Below, piece by piece: positions 44,117 through 53,740 of a DNA stretch of 64,000 nucleotides; position 1 is the first letter of the stretch; every line of letters begins with the position of its first letter. Source of the DNA: Gammaproteobacteria bacterium. GTDB lineage: Bacteria; Pseudomonadota; Gammaproteobacteria; Pseudomonadales; Azotimanducaceae. The notes under the pieces are model-generated. The model saw only the letters and a program-made list of their open reading frames with translations. It had not been told where the DNA came from and ran no database searches. The stretch lies in NCBI GenBank assembly GCA_026706385.1, contig JAPOYV010000022.1, positions 62,001 through 126,000 on the forward strand. The letters are read 5' to 3'. Both the position numbers and the translations under genes were made by a program.

Positions 44117-45379
44117 ATGAACCTCACAGACCTGAAACGCAAACCCGTCGGCGAACTCGTCGAAATGGCCCGCGGCATGGGCCTCGACAACCTGGCGCGA
44201 TCGCGCAAGAACGAAGTCGTCGCCGCCATCCTGCGCAAGCAGGCCACCAACGGCGACGACATCTACGGCGAAGGAACCCTCGAAATCCTGCCCGACGGAT
44301 TCGGTTTCCTGCGCTCCGCCGACGGCTCGTACCTTGCCGGCCCGGACGACATCTACGTCTCGCAGAACCAGATACGACGCTTCAACCTGCGCACCGGCGA
44401 TGGCATCGCGGGCAAGATCAGACCGCCCAAAGGCGGCGGCGAGCGCTACTTCGCGCTGCTCAAGATCGACGAGGTCAACTTCAGCGAGCCGAACTCCAAG
44501 AAACAGAAGATTCTCTTCGAGAACCTGACGCCGGACTTCCCCGACGAACGCCTCACGCTGGAACGCGGTAACGGAACGACCCAGGACCTGTCGTCCCGGA
44601 TCGTGGATCTGATCGCACCGATCGGCAAGGGTCAGCGAGCCCTGATCGTCTCACCGCCGAAGGCCGGCAAGACCCTGATGCTGCAGAACATCGCCGACTC
44701 CATCGCCGCCAACAACCCCGACGTCGTGCTGATCGTGCTGTTGATCGACGAGCGCCCCGAGGAGGTGACGGACATGCGCCGCATGGTCCGCGGCGAGGTC
44801 GTGGCGAGCACCTTCGACGAGCCGCCGTCGCGCCACGTGCAGGTCGCGGAGATGGTCATCGAGAAGGCCAAGCGCCTCGTCGAGCACCAAAAGGACGTCG
44901 TCATTCTGCTCGACTCCATCACCCGCCTGGCACGTGCCTACAACACGATCGTGCCGTCGTCCGGCAAGGTGCTGACCGGGGGCGTGGACGCCAATGCGCT
45001 GGAGCGTCCCAAGCGCTTCTACGGCGCCGCGCGCAACTTCGTGGAAGGTGGGAGCCTGTCGATCATCGCCACCGCGTTGATCGACACGGGCTCGAAGATG
45101 GACGAGGTGATCTACGAGGAGTTCAAGGGCCGCGGCAACTTGGAAATCCACCTCGAGCGGAAGATCGCCGAGAAACGCGTTTGGCCGGCCATCAATATCC
45201 GCCGGTCCGGCACCCGGCGCGAGGAGCGACTTCTGCCCGAGGACGAATTGCAGCGCGTCTGGATCCTGCGCAAGCTCCTGCACGACATGGACGACATCGC
45301 CGCCATCGAGTTCATGGTCGACAAGCTCAAGGAAACCAAGACCAACGAGCAGTTCTTCTCGTCGATGCGGGGACGCTAG
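44117..45379 (+). CDS. rho: Transcription termination factor Rho
   Basis: This 420-residue hexameric RNA helicase ends transcription at Rho-dependent sites. The N-terminal part is [20 protein letters not shown], followed by the RNA-binding cold-shock-like domain ([20 protein letters not shown]). The ATPase core has Walker [22 protein letters not shown] and the Q-loop/R-loop region [21 protein letters not shown]. The length equals E. coli Rho (419). The frame is open upstream to 43970, but the ATG at 44117 matches the family start. It converges on hemY with a 16-base gap. Confidence 0.97.
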   Translation: MNLTDLKRKPVGELVEMARGMGLDNLARSRKNEVVAAILRKQATNGDDIYGEGTLEILPDGFGFLRSADGSYLAGPDDIYVSQNQIRRFNLRTGDGIAGKIRPPKGGGERYFALLKIDEVNFSEPNSKKQKILFENLTPDFPDERLTLERGNGTTQDLSSRIVDLIAPIGKGQRALIVSPPKAGKTLMLQNIADSIAANNPDVVLIVLLIDERPEEVTDMRRMVRGEVVASTFDEPPSRHVQVAEMVIEKAKRLVEHQKDVVILLDSITRLARAYNTIVPSSGKVLTGGVDANALERPKRFYGAARNFVEGGSLSIIATALIDTGSKMDEVIYEEFKGRGNLEIHLERKIAEKRVWPAINIRRSGTRREERLLPEDELQRVWILRKLLHDMDDIAAIEFMVDKLKETKTNEQFFSSMRGR

Positions 45380-45395
45380 GCCTCCGCACGGGGCT

Positions 45396-46559
45396 TCAAG
45401 CCCGACTGTTCTCCAGCGCTTCGCGGTAGTAACCATTGGCCAGAGCCTGATCGCCAGACTCGTCGGCTAGACCCGCCAATTCAACCAACGTCTCGGCATC
45501 CCGCCGGGCCTGCAAGCTGGCCTCGAAGTGTGTCCGTGCCTGGTCGACGTCGCCGTCGGCGACCGCCAGCCGTCCCAGCGTGAGGTGGAGGTCGGCGTCC
45601 TCGGGATGGGCGGCGAGCCAGCCCCCCGCCTCCTTGCGTCGCTTGGCGACATCGCCGGCAAGCGTGCCGTAGCGGCGCACCCACGATGTCCGCCAATGTC
45701 GCTGCAGTCCTTGGCGCAAGGCCGCTTCGGCATCAGGCGGGGCCGCCAGTTCCGCGTATTCGAGCAACAGACCCTCGTCGTCGTGAAGCCGCTTCGGCAT
45801 CGCCTTCCAGGTGTTGCGCACGTGCAGCGAGCTGTCATCGCTGTGCCGGGAACTGCCGAGTCGGGCTCCCCACACAGCCACCTGCACGGTGTCGAGATCC
45901 GCGCCCGCCTCCGACGGCAGCGCGCTCGCGAGGTCGGCGACCGCCTGCCAGTCCGCGAGAGCCCTGTGGGCTTCGAACAGGCGCGTGAGGACGACCGGAT
46001 GGCGGGGGGCCTGGCTGCGCAAGGTCTCCAGGGTCGCGACGCTGCGTCGCCACTGGCCGCCTTGCTGCTGCAGTTCGGAGCGGACCAAGTCGACGGCGAA
46101 CGTCGCCTCGGGCAGAGCGGCCTTCGCTTGGTCGAGTATGCGGTCACGTTGTTCGAACCGGTTCCCGGCGTTGGCAGCCCGGGCCGCGCCGAGATAATCG
46201 GCGAGCCCGGCGTCGCCCTTCTCCGCCGCTTCGAGCAGGACCTGTTCGGCATCGCGCCAGCGCTGCTCCGCCAAGAGCATCGCTCCCTGCACGGACCGCG
46301 TCTGGACGGCTGTGGATCGGCGTCGACGCATCCAGCCCGCCAACCGTGTTCCGCCGGTGCGAGAGCGTCGAATCAGCGAGCCGACGAGCGCCAGGGCCAG
46401 CCACAATGCGATCAACGCGCCGAGCGCGAACCACAGGCTGGTCTCCATGGTGATCCCACCGTACGCCAACAGGACGTAGCCCGGGTCGTGCAACATCGCG
46501 GCAGCCAATAGGCCACCGACCGCCAAGGCGACGGCCAGCAGGACAAGCCAGATGACCAT
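45396..46559 (-). CDS. hemY: HemY, inner-membrane tetratricopeptide protein of the haem operon
   Basis: This 387-residue protein matches the gammaproteobacterial HemY family, which is not the protoporphyrinogen oxidase of the same name. It has two N-terminal membrane helices (IWLVLLAVALAVGGLLAAAM and SLWFALGALIALWLALAL, about 3-22 and 40-60). A long cytosolic or peripheral array of TPR-like helices follows (LLAEQRWRDAEQVLLEAAEK and LHLTLGRLAVADGDVDQAR). Its exact role in haem synthesis is unsettled; a scaffold or substrate-channelling role has been suggested for the family. The ATG at 46559 overlaps the hemX stop (TGATG). Confidence 0.9.
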   Translation of the reverse strand: MVIWLVLLAVALAVGGLLAAAMLHDPGYVLLAYGGITMETSLWFALGALIALWLALALVGSLIRRSRTGGTRLAGWMRRRRSTAVQTRSVQGAMLLAEQRWRDAEQVLLEAAEKGDAGLADYLGAARAANAGNRFEQRDRILDQAKAALPEATFAVDLVRSELQQQGGQWRRSVATLETLRSQAPRHPVVLTRLFEAHRALADWQAVADLASALPSEAGADLDTVQVAVWGARLGSSRHSDDSSLHVRNTWKAMPKRLHDDEGLLLEYAELAAPPDAEAALRQGLQRHWRTSWVRRYGTLAGDVAKRRKEAGGWLAAHPEDADLHLTLGRLAVADGDVDQARTHFEASLQARRDAETLVELAGLADESGDQALANGYYREALENSRA

Positions 46560-47611
46560 CAGCCGTTGTCAGCCGTGACCCGGCGCAGGTCCCGGAGCTT
46601 GGTGAGCGAACCGGAGATGTCCGGCAACGGCTTGGCGAGATCCACGGCGAGCAACGCCTCGATTTCCGTGCCCAAAGCGGCGGCCGCGTCCCCGGTCGGG
46701 TCGACGAACGCGTCCAGTGCGTCGGCAGCGGTCGACAGACTGGCGGCGTAGATCGCCTGGTCGCGGCGCAAGGCCGCGAGCTGCGCGCGGTCCAAGGCTA
46801 GGCGCAGATATCGCTCCAGGTCCTCCACCTCGTCGGCCGGCAGCAACGGGCGACGCGCTTCGAGGTCGTGGCGGCGGAAACGAACCAGGCCGTCCGCGCG
46901 GGCGAGCAGCGCTTCGATGAGCGAGCGCTCGGCGTCTGCTGGCGCGCCCACCGGCACTTCGTCGGCTTCGGCGCGTTCGCCGACGTACTCCGGAAGCCGC
47001 AAAGGCAATTGATCGATCAACCCCTTCGCCGCGCCGAGCCGCAAGAACACGCCGGCCACGTCGGCCCCCTCGAAGGCACGCAAGGACGCCGTCTCTTCAG
47101 CCAGCAACGCGCGCACCTCGTGGAAGGCGAAGTCGTCGATCCGCGCAAGGATCTCATCGGCGGCCGAGAGCAGTTCCATCGCCCCGTCGGCATCGCGTTC
47201 CAAGCGCAAGCGGTGGTTGGCGAGGCGAAGCAGGTACTCGACCTCCGCGAGTTGCCAATCCCGGGGTGCATGGGAAACGGCTGCTGCTTGGCCCGCGGTC
47301 GACCGCGCCAAGGCCGCGCGCGTGGTCGCCAACACCTGCACCTGCGCGGCCAAGTCGTCGGCGAGTTGCTCGCGCTCGGCGCGTGCCGCTTCGTCCGTGG
47401 CGGCGCGCTCGATCTCCTCGCGAGCGAACTCCGCCGCAAGCTCCTCGAAACGGGCGTCGATGCCGTCGCCGGCCCGCCAAACCAGTTGCCAATAGAGGTA
47501 GCCGCTGCACGCCAACGCCGCCAATGCCAGGACGCAAGCCAGCAACCCCAAGCCGCTGCGCCCCGCACGCGGCGCGGGCGTCGGTGCGTCGATGTCCTCC
47601 AATTCCGCCAA
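46559..47611 (-). CDS. hemX: HemX, inner-membrane protein of the haem operon
   Basis: This 350-residue protein matches the HemX family often mislabelled as uroporphyrinogen-III methyltransferase. It has a Pro-rich cytosolic start, one membrane helix (LGLLACVLALAALACSGYLYWQ split over about 18-38) and a periplasmic alpha-helical domain with WQLAEVEYLLRLANHRLRLE, the family signature. No methyltransferase domain is present. The start is set at TTG 47611, where GGGAGG lies six bases upstream and inside the end of hemD; the frame is open to 47665 but within hemD. The function is unknown beyond its fixed place in hemCDXY. Confidence 0.88.
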   Translation of the reverse strand: MAELEDIDAPTPAPRAGRSGLGLLACVLALAALACSGYLYWQLVWRAGDGIDARFEELAAEFAREEIERAATDEAARAEREQLADDLAAQVQVLATTRAALARSTAGQAAAVSHAPRDWQLAEVEYLLRLANHRLRLERDADGAMELLSAADEILARIDDFAFHEVRALLAEETASLRAFEGADVAGVFLRLGAAKGLIDQLPLRLPEYVGERAEADEVPVGAPADAERSLIEALLARADGLVRFRRHDLEARRPLLPADEVEDLERYLRLALDRAQLAALRRDQAIYAASLSTAADALDAFVDPTGDAAAALGTEIEALLAVDLAKPLPDISGSLTKLRDLRRVTADNG

Positions 47612-47612
47612 C

Positions 47613-48293
47613 TCATACCTCCCGCAGCTTCCGGAGCGCCGAAACGACGGCGTCATCGGCAGCACCCGCGGTCACGACGACGTTGTCGAATCCCACCGCT
47701 TCAGCGAGGTCCGCCACCCGCGGCGACGGAACCAGCAGAGGGACACTGCCGCTGCGCCCGCCAGCGAACCACAGCGCCGCGATTTCGCGCACGCCGTCGC
47801 CGCTCGCCGCGACGATGGCGTCGATCCGCTCATCGCCGAGGGTCGGCCTTGCGGGCACGCGCCTATAGACGTCCCACTCCGCGACGGATGCGCCATGCGA
47901 GCGCACCCAATTCTGCACGACATCGCGCCCGCCTTCGCCCTTGACGAGCAAAGTCCGCGGCGGCGGCGTCATCAGCGCCCGTGTCACGGCCGTCGCATCG
48001 GCGATGCCGCAAAGCCGTGTTCGGATTCCTCGGCTGCGCAGTGCCGTTTCCGCCGCCGCGCCGATTCCGGCGGCTATTCCGGGCCGGAGCTTCGGGTCCC
48101 AGCCGGTCGCGAAGGCACGCTCCACGGCATGGCCGGACACGAAGAGGACGAAGTCGAAGCAGCCTGGCGGGGCAGCGTTCGACGTGTCCTCAATGTGCAG
48201 CACGGGGGCGTTGAGAACGGCGTGCCCCGCGCCCGTCAGCCGGCGCGACAAACGACCGGCACCCGGTTCGGTCCTGGTCACCCAGACCCGCAT
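47613..48293 (-). CDS. hemD: Uroporphyrinogen-III synthase
   Basis: This 226-residue enzyme closes hydroxymethylbilane with inversion of ring D to form uroporphyrinogen III. HemD proteins are poorly conserved. The visible signs are the N-terminal VWVTRTEPGAGRLSRRL, FVLFVSGHAVERAF in the first domain, LLVKGEGGRDVVQNWVRSHG at the domain exchange, and DAIVAASGDGVREIAALW near the C-terminus. The ATG at 48293 overlaps the hemC stop as TGATG. Position between hemC and hemX confirms the name. Confidence 0.92.
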   Translation of the reverse strand: MRVWVTRTEPGAGRLSRRLTGAGHAVLNAPVLHIEDTSNAAPPGCFDFVLFVSGHAVERAFATGWDPKLRPGIAAGIGAAAETALRSRGIRTRLCGIADATAVTRALMTPPPRTLLVKGEGGRDVVQNWVRSHGASVAEWDVYRRVPARPTLGDERIDAIVAASGDGVREIAALWFAGGRSGSVPLLVPSPRVADLAEAVGFDNVVVTAGAADDAVVSALRKLREV

Positions 48294-49222
48294 CAACCGG
48301 CGACATCCTCGGCGTTCTCGCCGAGCAGGTCACCCACGCCCATTTTCTGCAAGCGCGCGGCCGCGTCGTCACCGAGCGCCACCGGGTCATCGCCGGTTAG
48401 CTCCACACGCAACATCTGCGTGCCGTCCGTGGCCGCTGCAACGGTCGTCAACCGGAGTTCGCCATCGCACGCCGTGCAATACGCGCCGAACGGCATGGCG
48501 CAGTCGGCACCCAGCCGGCGCGTCACCTGCCGCTCCGCCGTCACCGAGCGCTCCACCTCGCTGTCCACGCCCGTACGGATCAGGTCATCGAGGTCCTCGC
48601 GCCCGGCCAGGAACTCGACGGCCAAGGCGCCCTGCCCGGGAGCTGGAACGAGGACTTCGGCATCGACGCGCTGGCCGATCCGGTCGCCGAGTCCGAGCCG
48701 GTCCAAGCCCGCGCAGGCGAGCAGCAGGGCGTGATAGCCGCCGGCGTCGAGGCGCTTGAGGCGCGTGTCCACATTGCCCCTGACGGGCACGACCTCAAGG
48801 TCGCGACGCAACGTCAGCAGCAGGGCGCGGCGCCTTATGCTCGCCGTGCCCACGTGAGCACCGCCCGGCAACGTCGCCAGTGTCCCGGGGGATCCGTTGA
48901 CCACCAAGGCATCGCGGACGTCGGCGCGTGGGCCGAACGTATGCAACGCGAACCCGTCGGGCACGCGCACGGCAACATCCTTCATGCTGTGCACGGCCAG
49001 ATCGGCCCGGCCATCCCGCACCGCCTCCTCGAGAGCGCCCACGAACGAACTCTTGCCGCCCGCCTGCGCAAGGGACGGCGACTGGTCGCGGTCGCCCTGG
49101 GAGGTGAAGCCTGCGAGTTCCACGCGGAGCGACGGTTCATTTGCCCTCAACCGAGACGCTACGAACTCGGCCTGCGTCATGGCGAGTCGGCTGCGGCGGG
49201 TAGCGATCCGGATAGTGCGCAT
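48293..49222 (-). CDS. hemC: Porphobilinogen deaminase (hydroxymethylbilane synthase)
   Basis: This 309-residue enzyme links four porphobilinogens into hydroxymethylbilane on a dipyrromethane cofactor. The start MRTIRIATRRSRLAMTQAEFV, then DRDQSPSLAQAGGKSSFV and RADLAVHSMKDV are the conserved active-site regions. The cofactor cysteine is in LGADCAMPFGAY. The ATG at 49222 is the first of the hemCDXY operon and diverges from argH across 97 bases, the order found in Pseudomonas. Confidence 0.95.
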   Translation of the reverse strand: MRTIRIATRRSRLAMTQAEFVASRLRANEPSLRVELAGFTSQGDRDQSPSLAQAGGKSSFVGALEEAVRDGRADLAVHSMKDVAVRVPDGFALHTFGPRADVRDALVVNGSPGTLATLPGGAHVGTASIRRRALLLTLRRDLEVVPVRGNVDTRLKRLDAGGYHALLLACAGLDRLGLGDRIGQRVDAEVLVPAPGQGALAVEFLAGREDLDDLIRTGVDSEVERSVTAERQVTRRLGADCAMPFGAYCTACDGELRLTTVAAATDGTQMLRVELTGDDPVALGDDAAARLQKMGVGDLLGENAEDVAG

Positions 49223-49319
49223 GGCCTAAAGCCGCATCCAAAGGTCCTCAAGCGCCGCTATACTATCCAAGAGCCGCCGAAAACGCGCCGCCTCGCATCC
49301 GACCTCCGGCGCTTCCACG

Positions 49320-50774
49320 ATGCCGCACGAACAGAACCCCACCAAGGCCGAACCTGGCGCGCGCAACGCTGCCAGCTCGTCTCCAGGAGACGAGCCCGAA
49401 GTTGCGAACAGGATGTGGGGTGGACGCTTCTCGGAGCCGACGGACGCGTTCGTGGCCCGCTTCACCTCATCCGTGGACGTCGACAAACGCCTCTACCGCC
49501 AGGACATCGCGGGGTCGCAGGCGCACGCCCGCATGCTCCATGCCATCGGCGTCCTCACCGTCAAAGAGCGGGACGCAATCGTCAGCGGCCTGGCGGACAT
49601 CGGCACCGAGATCGAACAAGGCACGTTTCCTTGGGATCCGGCGCTCGAGGACGTGCACATGAACATCGAGTCCGAGCTCGTCGCGCGCATCGGCGATGCC
49701 GGCAAGAAGCTGCACACGGCTCGCTCGCGCAATGATCAGGTCGCGACGGACATCCGCCTGTGGCTGCGCGAAGCCATCGACGACGTCGACGCGCAGTTGT
49801 CCGAGGTTCTCACCGGGCTGACCGACTTAGCCGATGCCCACACCGAAACGGTGATGCCCGGCTTTACGCACCTGCAGTCCGCACAACCGGTGACGTTCGC
49901 GCACCACCTGATGGCGTGGTTCGAGATGGCGCATCGGGACCGCGAGCGTTTCCGCGACTGCCGCAAACGGGTCAACGTCTCGCCGCTGGGCTGCGCCGCG
50001 CTGGCGGGAACGAGCTTCCCCGTCGACCGCACGATGACCGCCCACGAGCTTGGTTTCGACGCCGCCGCGGCCAACTCGCTGGACGCCGTCAGCGACCGCG
50101 ACTTCGCCCTCGAGTTCTGCGCGGCGGCGAGCATCACCGCGGTGCACCTGTCGCGATGGTGCGAAGAACTCGTCGCGTGGGCGTCGCCGCAGTGGGGATT
50201 CGTGACCTTGCCGGATCGCTACTGCACCGGCTCGAGCATCATGCCGCAGAAGAAGAACCCGGACGTGCCGGAACTCGTGCGCGGCAAAAGCGGACGCGTG
50301 ATCGGCAGCCTCAATGCCCTGCTGGTGTTGATGAAGAGCCAGCCGCTCGCGTACAACCGCGACAACCAGGAAGACAAGCCACCGCTCTTCGACACAGCCG
50401 ACACCCTGCTCGACTGCCTGCAGGCGGTTTCGGGGATCATCTCGGCAATGGAAGCCAATCCGTCGGCCATGCGCGCAGCCGCAGAACAAGGCTACGCCAC
50501 GGCGACCGACCTCGCCGACTACCTGGTGCGCAAGGACGTGCCGTTCCGCGACGCGCACGCCATCGTCGGCAAGGCCGTTGCGGTCGCCATCGAGCGTGGC
50601 ACGAGTTTGGCGGACCTCGACCTTGCCGTTCTCGAGGAACTCTGCCCCGCGATCGACGCAAGCGTCTACGACGTTCTGAGCCTTGAAGGCTCGGTCGCGG
50701 CTCGCCGCCACGTCGGCGGGACCGCACCCGATGCTGTGCGCCGGGCGATTGTGGACGCCAAGCGACGCATCTGA
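49320..50774 (+). CDS. argH: Argininosuccinate lyase
   Basis: This 484-residue enzyme splits argininosuccinate into arginine and fumarate. Signature regions are [54 protein letters not shown] and the fumarase-superfamily signature [16 protein letters not shown] with the catalytic serine loop. About 30 extra polar residues precede MWGGRF; the ATG at 49320 is the only good start codon in that stretch, though a non-ATG start nearer the core is possible. A TATACT at 49259-49264 may be its -10 box. The stop overlaps by one base the region where lptM begins. Confidence 0.95.
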   Translation: MPHEQNPTKAEPGARNAASSSPGDEPEVANRMWGGRFSEPTDAFVARFTSSVDVDKRLYRQDIAGSQAHARMLHAIGVLTVKERDAIVSGLADIGTEIEQGTFPWDPALEDVHMNIESELVARIGDAGKKLHTARSRNDQVATDIRLWLREAIDDVDAQLSEVLTGLTDLADAHTETVMPGFTHLQSAQPVTFAHHLMAWFEMAHRDRERFRDCRKRVNVSPLGCAALAGTSFPVDRTMTAHELGFDAAAANSLDAVSDRDFALEFCAAASITAVHLSRWCEELVAWASPQWGFVTLPDRYCTGSSIMPQKKNPDVPELVRGKSGRVIGSLNALLVLMKSQPLAYNRDNQEDKPPLFDTADTLLDCLQAVSGIISAMEANPSAMRAAAEQGYATATDLADYLVRKDVPFRDAHAIVGKAVAVAIERGTSLADLDLAVLEELCPAIDASVYDVLSLEGSVAARRHVGGTAPDAVRRAIVDAKRRI

Positions 50775-50894
50775 ATGCGCTGGCTGGTTGCCCTCTTGAT
50801 GTGCGCAACGGTCGCCACCTGTGGTCAGAAAGGGCCGTTGCGGCTCCCCGACGACCAACAGGCCGTGGCCGAGCCAGTACGCCATGCCGTTTGA
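50775..50894 (+). CDS. lptM: LptM (YifL-type) small lipoprotein
   Basis: This 39-residue protein starts at ATG 50775, directly after the argH stop. It has a short hydrophobic leader (MRWLVALLMCATVAT) and a lipid-attachment cysteine followed by CGQKGPLRLP. The CGxKGPLxxP stretch is the hallmark of LptM (formerly YifL), a small outer-membrane lipoprotein that helps the LPS translocon LptD mature by promoting its native disulfides. Its place just before lysA is the known neighbourhood in gammaproteobacteria. Its stop overlaps the lysA start by 11 bases. It is easily missed because of its size. Confidence 0.9.
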   Translation: MRWLVALLMCATVATCGQKGPLRLPDDQQAVAEPVRHAV

Positions 50895-52131
50895 GCGCCG
50901 ACAGGGCGAACTGCACGCCGACCAGGTGCCGCTGTCGCGCATCGCCGACGCCGTCGGCACGCCGGCCTACGTCTATTCTTGGACCGACGTGCACGACCGG
51001 TATCAGGCCCTGGAAGCCGCGCTCCAGGGGATCGATCACCGCATCTGCTATGCCGTGAAGGCGAACAGCACCCTGAGCATCCTCGCGCGCCTGGCCAACC
51101 TCGGCGCGGGGTTCGATATCGTCTCGGCGGGCGAGCTTGAACGCGTGCTGCGCGCCGGCGGCGATCCGGAGCGCGTCGTGTTCTCCGGCGTCGGCAAGCG
51201 CGACGCCGAGATCGACTTCGGCATCAAGTGCGGCATCGGCACGTTCAACGTCGAGAGCGAAGCGGAACTCGAGCGGATCGAGGCGAGGAGCCGGATTGTC
51301 GGCCGGCCCGCCCGGGTCTCCGTGCGCGTCAATCCGGACGTGGACGCCAATACCCATCCGTACATCTCGACAGGACTCAAGGAGAACAAATTCGGCGTGC
51401 CGGCACCGCTCGCACGGGAACTCTACCGCCGTGCCCACGCATCACCCGCGCTCGACGTCGTGGGCATCGACTGCCACATCGGTTCGCAGGTCAGCGATGT
51501 GGAACCGTTCCAGGATGCGCTCGCCGCGCTGATCGACCTGGTCGATGCGTTGGCGGCCGAGGACATCCCTCTGGAGCACGTCGACATCGGCGGCGGCTTC
51601 GGAGTGACCTATCGCGACGAAGAGTGCTTGGACATCGCGCAGTTCGGGCGGGCGGCAAAGGCCAGCCTCGGCGACCGAGCACTCGAACTGTTCGTCGAAC
51701 CCGGTCGCTACCTCGTGGCCGAGGCCGGCGTGCTGCTGACGCGGGTCGAATACCTGAAGCCGGCGACGGCCCCCGGCATGCGCAACTTCGCCGTGGTCGA
51801 CGCCGCCATGAACGACCTCATCCGGCCGCCGTTGTACGGCGCATGGCACGACGTTCAACCGGTCGTGCGGCTCGACGCCGCGCCGCTGCGCTGGGACGTC
51901 GTCGGGCCGGTCTGCGAAACCGCCGACTTCATCGCCCGTGATCGCGAACTGGCCCTCGAGCCCCGCGCCCTGCTCGCGGTTCGCACGGCCGGAGCCTACG
52001 GTTTCGTACAAAGCTCCAACTACAACACACGCGTGCGACCGCCCGAAGTGCTTGTCGAGGGCGACGCATTCGCCATCGCTCGGCAACGCGAGAGCATCAG
52101 CGACCTGTTGCGCCTAGAGGCCATCGTATAA
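50884..52131 (+). CDS. lysA: Diaminopimelate decarboxylase
   Basis: This 415-residue PLP enzyme removes CO2 from meso-diaminopimelate to make lysine. The PLP lysine is in ICYAVKANSTLSIL. GAGFDIVSAGELERVL, then GIDCHIGSQV, HVDIGGGFGV and VEPGRYLVAEAG are family signatures, and the C-terminal AYGFVQSSNYNTR completes the active site. The ATG at 50884 lies inside the end of lptM; upstream open frame is a shadow. It is followed by dapF, so the two lysine/peptidoglycan genes are adjacent. Confidence 0.95.
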   Translation: MPFERRQGELHADQVPLSRIADAVGTPAYVYSWTDVHDRYQALEAALQGIDHRICYAVKANSTLSILARLANLGAGFDIVSAGELERVLRAGGDPERVVFSGVGKRDAEIDFGIKCGIGTFNVESEAELERIEARSRIVGRPARVSVRVNPDVDANTHPYISTGLKENKFGVPAPLARELYRRAHASPALDVVGIDCHIGSQVSDVEPFQDALAALIDLVDALAAEDIPLEHVDIGGGFGVTYRDEECLDIAQFGRAAKASLGDRALELFVEPGRYLVAEAGVLLTRVEYLKPATAPGMRNFAVVDAAMNDLIRPPLYGAWHDVQPVVRLDAAPLRWDVVGPVCETADFIARDRELALEPRALLAVRTAGAYGFVQSSNYNTRVRPPEVLVEGDAFAIARQRESISDLLRLEAIV

Positions 52132-52162
52132 TCCTGCCGACTACCTATGAGCCGGCTTAAGC

Positions 52163-52993
52163 GTGAGACTTCACTTCGCGAAAATGCACGGCCTCGGCAA
52201 CGACTTCATGATCGTGGACCTCGTGACGCAGCGCGCTGAGCCGGCGACTGAGCAGATCCGCGCATGGGGGGATCGACGCACCGGCGTCGGCTTCGACCAG
52301 TTCCTCGAAGTCTTGCCCCCGGACGATCCCGACGCGGACTTCCGCTACCGCATCTTCAACGCCGACGGCAGCGAGGCCGAGCAATGCGGCAACGGCGCGC
52401 GCTGTTTCGCGCGCTTCGTCGTCGACGCAGGCTTGACGGTGAAGCGTCGCCTGGACATCCAGACGGCCACGGGCCGGGTCCGGACACACTTGCTGGACAG
52501 CGGAGACGTCGAAGTCGACATGGGGGTGCCGAGCACCGATCCTCGAGAAATCCCGTTCGTCACCGAATGCCGGGCATCGTCGTACTCGATTGACGTGGCA
52601 GGCTCGAGCGTCGACCTCACCCCGGTGTCGATCGGCAATCCACACGCCGTGCTGTTCGTCGACGACGTGCAGGCAGCGGACGTCGACGGCATAGGCCGTG
52701 CCCTGCAGAACCACGACGCCTTCCCGGACGCGGTCAACGTCGGCTTCATGGAGTTCGTGGGACGCCGGTTTGCACGTTTGCGGGTCTATGAACGCGGCGT
52801 TGGCGAGACCCTGGCCTGCGGCAGCGGCGCCTGCGCGGCCATGGTCGCCGCAAGGCTCCACAAGCACCTCGACCGCCGCGCCAAGATCGTGCTCCCGGGC
52901 GGCAAACTGCGGCTGACGTGGCAAGGGGAAGGAGCCAACGTTAAACTCTCCGGACCCGCGAAAACTGTGTTCACCGGCCGAGTCCAGCTATGA
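52163..52993 (+). CDS. dapF: Diaminopimelate epimerase
   Basis: This 276-residue cofactor-free epimerase makes meso-diaminopimelate from the LL form for lysine and peptidoglycan. The N-terminus FAKMHGLGNDFMIVD is diagnostic. The two catalytic cysteines are in EAEQCGNGARCFAR and LACGSGACAAMVA. The start is GTG at 52163. Its stop overlaps the ATG of the DUF484 gene (ATGA), which begins the usual dapF-DUF484-xerC-yigB run. Confidence 0.95.
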   Translation: MRLHFAKMHGLGNDFMIVDLVTQRAEPATEQIRAWGDRRTGVGFDQFLEVLPPDDPDADFRYRIFNADGSEAEQCGNGARCFARFVVDAGLTVKRRLDIQTATGRVRTHLLDSGDVEVDMGVPSTDPREIPFVTECRASSYSIDVAGSSVDLTPVSIGNPHAVLFVDDVQAADVDGIGRALQNHDAFPDAVNVGFMEFVGRRFARLRVYERGVGETLACGSGACAAMVAARLHKHLDRRAKIVLPGGKLRLTWQGEGANVKLSGPAKTVFTGRVQL

Positions 52994-53733
52994 CGCAGCC
53001 CGACAAGCCGCAAGGTGCTGGTCGTCTTCCGCCAGCCCCGATCGACGAAGAGGCGGTCGCCGGTTTTCTCGCGGCGAACCCCGACTTCTTCGCCCGTCAC
53101 CCGCGCCTCTTGACCGAACTGGATCTCCAGCACGCCGCCGACGGGACGGTGTCGCTAGTCGACCGACAGGTGCAACTGCTGCGCACCCGCACGGAAGATC
53201 TTCGCCGGCACTTGAACGAGATTCTGGCCAACGCTACGGACAACGACGGCACGTTCGCCAGGACACGAACATTCACCCTGGCACTGATGGATGCCGCCGA
53301 TCTCCCGGCCCTGGACAGCACCCTGGCGAAACACCTGGTGGACGGCTTCGAAGCCAACCATGCGATCTGTTTCGTACGCGGCTGGGCGCCCCCGGACGCC
53401 CGAGGCGGCCCGCCGTTCGGCCACCTCGCGGGCATCCGGGACGACGAGCAACCACCACTAGCGCGCCTTTTCGATGCCGACGACCCATCCTGCAAGGCGT
53501 GTCGGCCAGAGGATTACAAACGCCTGTTCACCGATGCCGACATCGACGCACCCGGCTCCATCGCGCTGGTTCCCATGCACGTTGCGAACACGGGTACGAA
53601 CCGCGACCTCACCGCCACCCTCGTGATCGGCGCGAAGGATCCGCGCCGGTTTGCACCCGATATGGGCAAGGTCTTCCTGTTCTACATCGGCGACGTGCTC
53701 GCCCGCACGCTGATTCGGCTGGGCTTGGGATAG
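52990..53733 (+). CDS. DUF484 family protein
   Basis: This 247-residue protein belongs to DUF484 (YigA in E. coli), a GAF-like family of unknown function. Visible features are EEAVAGFLAANPDFFARHPRLL, the family opening; a coiled-coil stretch with VDRQVQLLRTRTEDLRRHL; and the GAF-like part ending FAPDMGKVFLFYIGDVLAR. It is translationally coupled to dapF and lies seven bases upstream of xerC, the conserved order. Its function is not known. Confidence 0.88.
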   Translation: MTQPDKPQGAGRLPPAPIDEEAVAGFLAANPDFFARHPRLLTELDLQHAADGTVSLVDRQVQLLRTRTEDLRRHLNEILANATDNDGTFARTRTFTLALMDAADLPALDSTLAKHLVDGFEANHAICFVRGWAPPDARGGPPFGHLAGIRDDEQPPLARLFDADDPSCKACRPEDYKRLFTDADIDAPGSIALVPMHVANTGTNRDLTATLVIGAKDPRRFAPDMGKVFLFYIGDVLARTLIRLGLG

Positions 53734-53740
53734 GCCCGCG

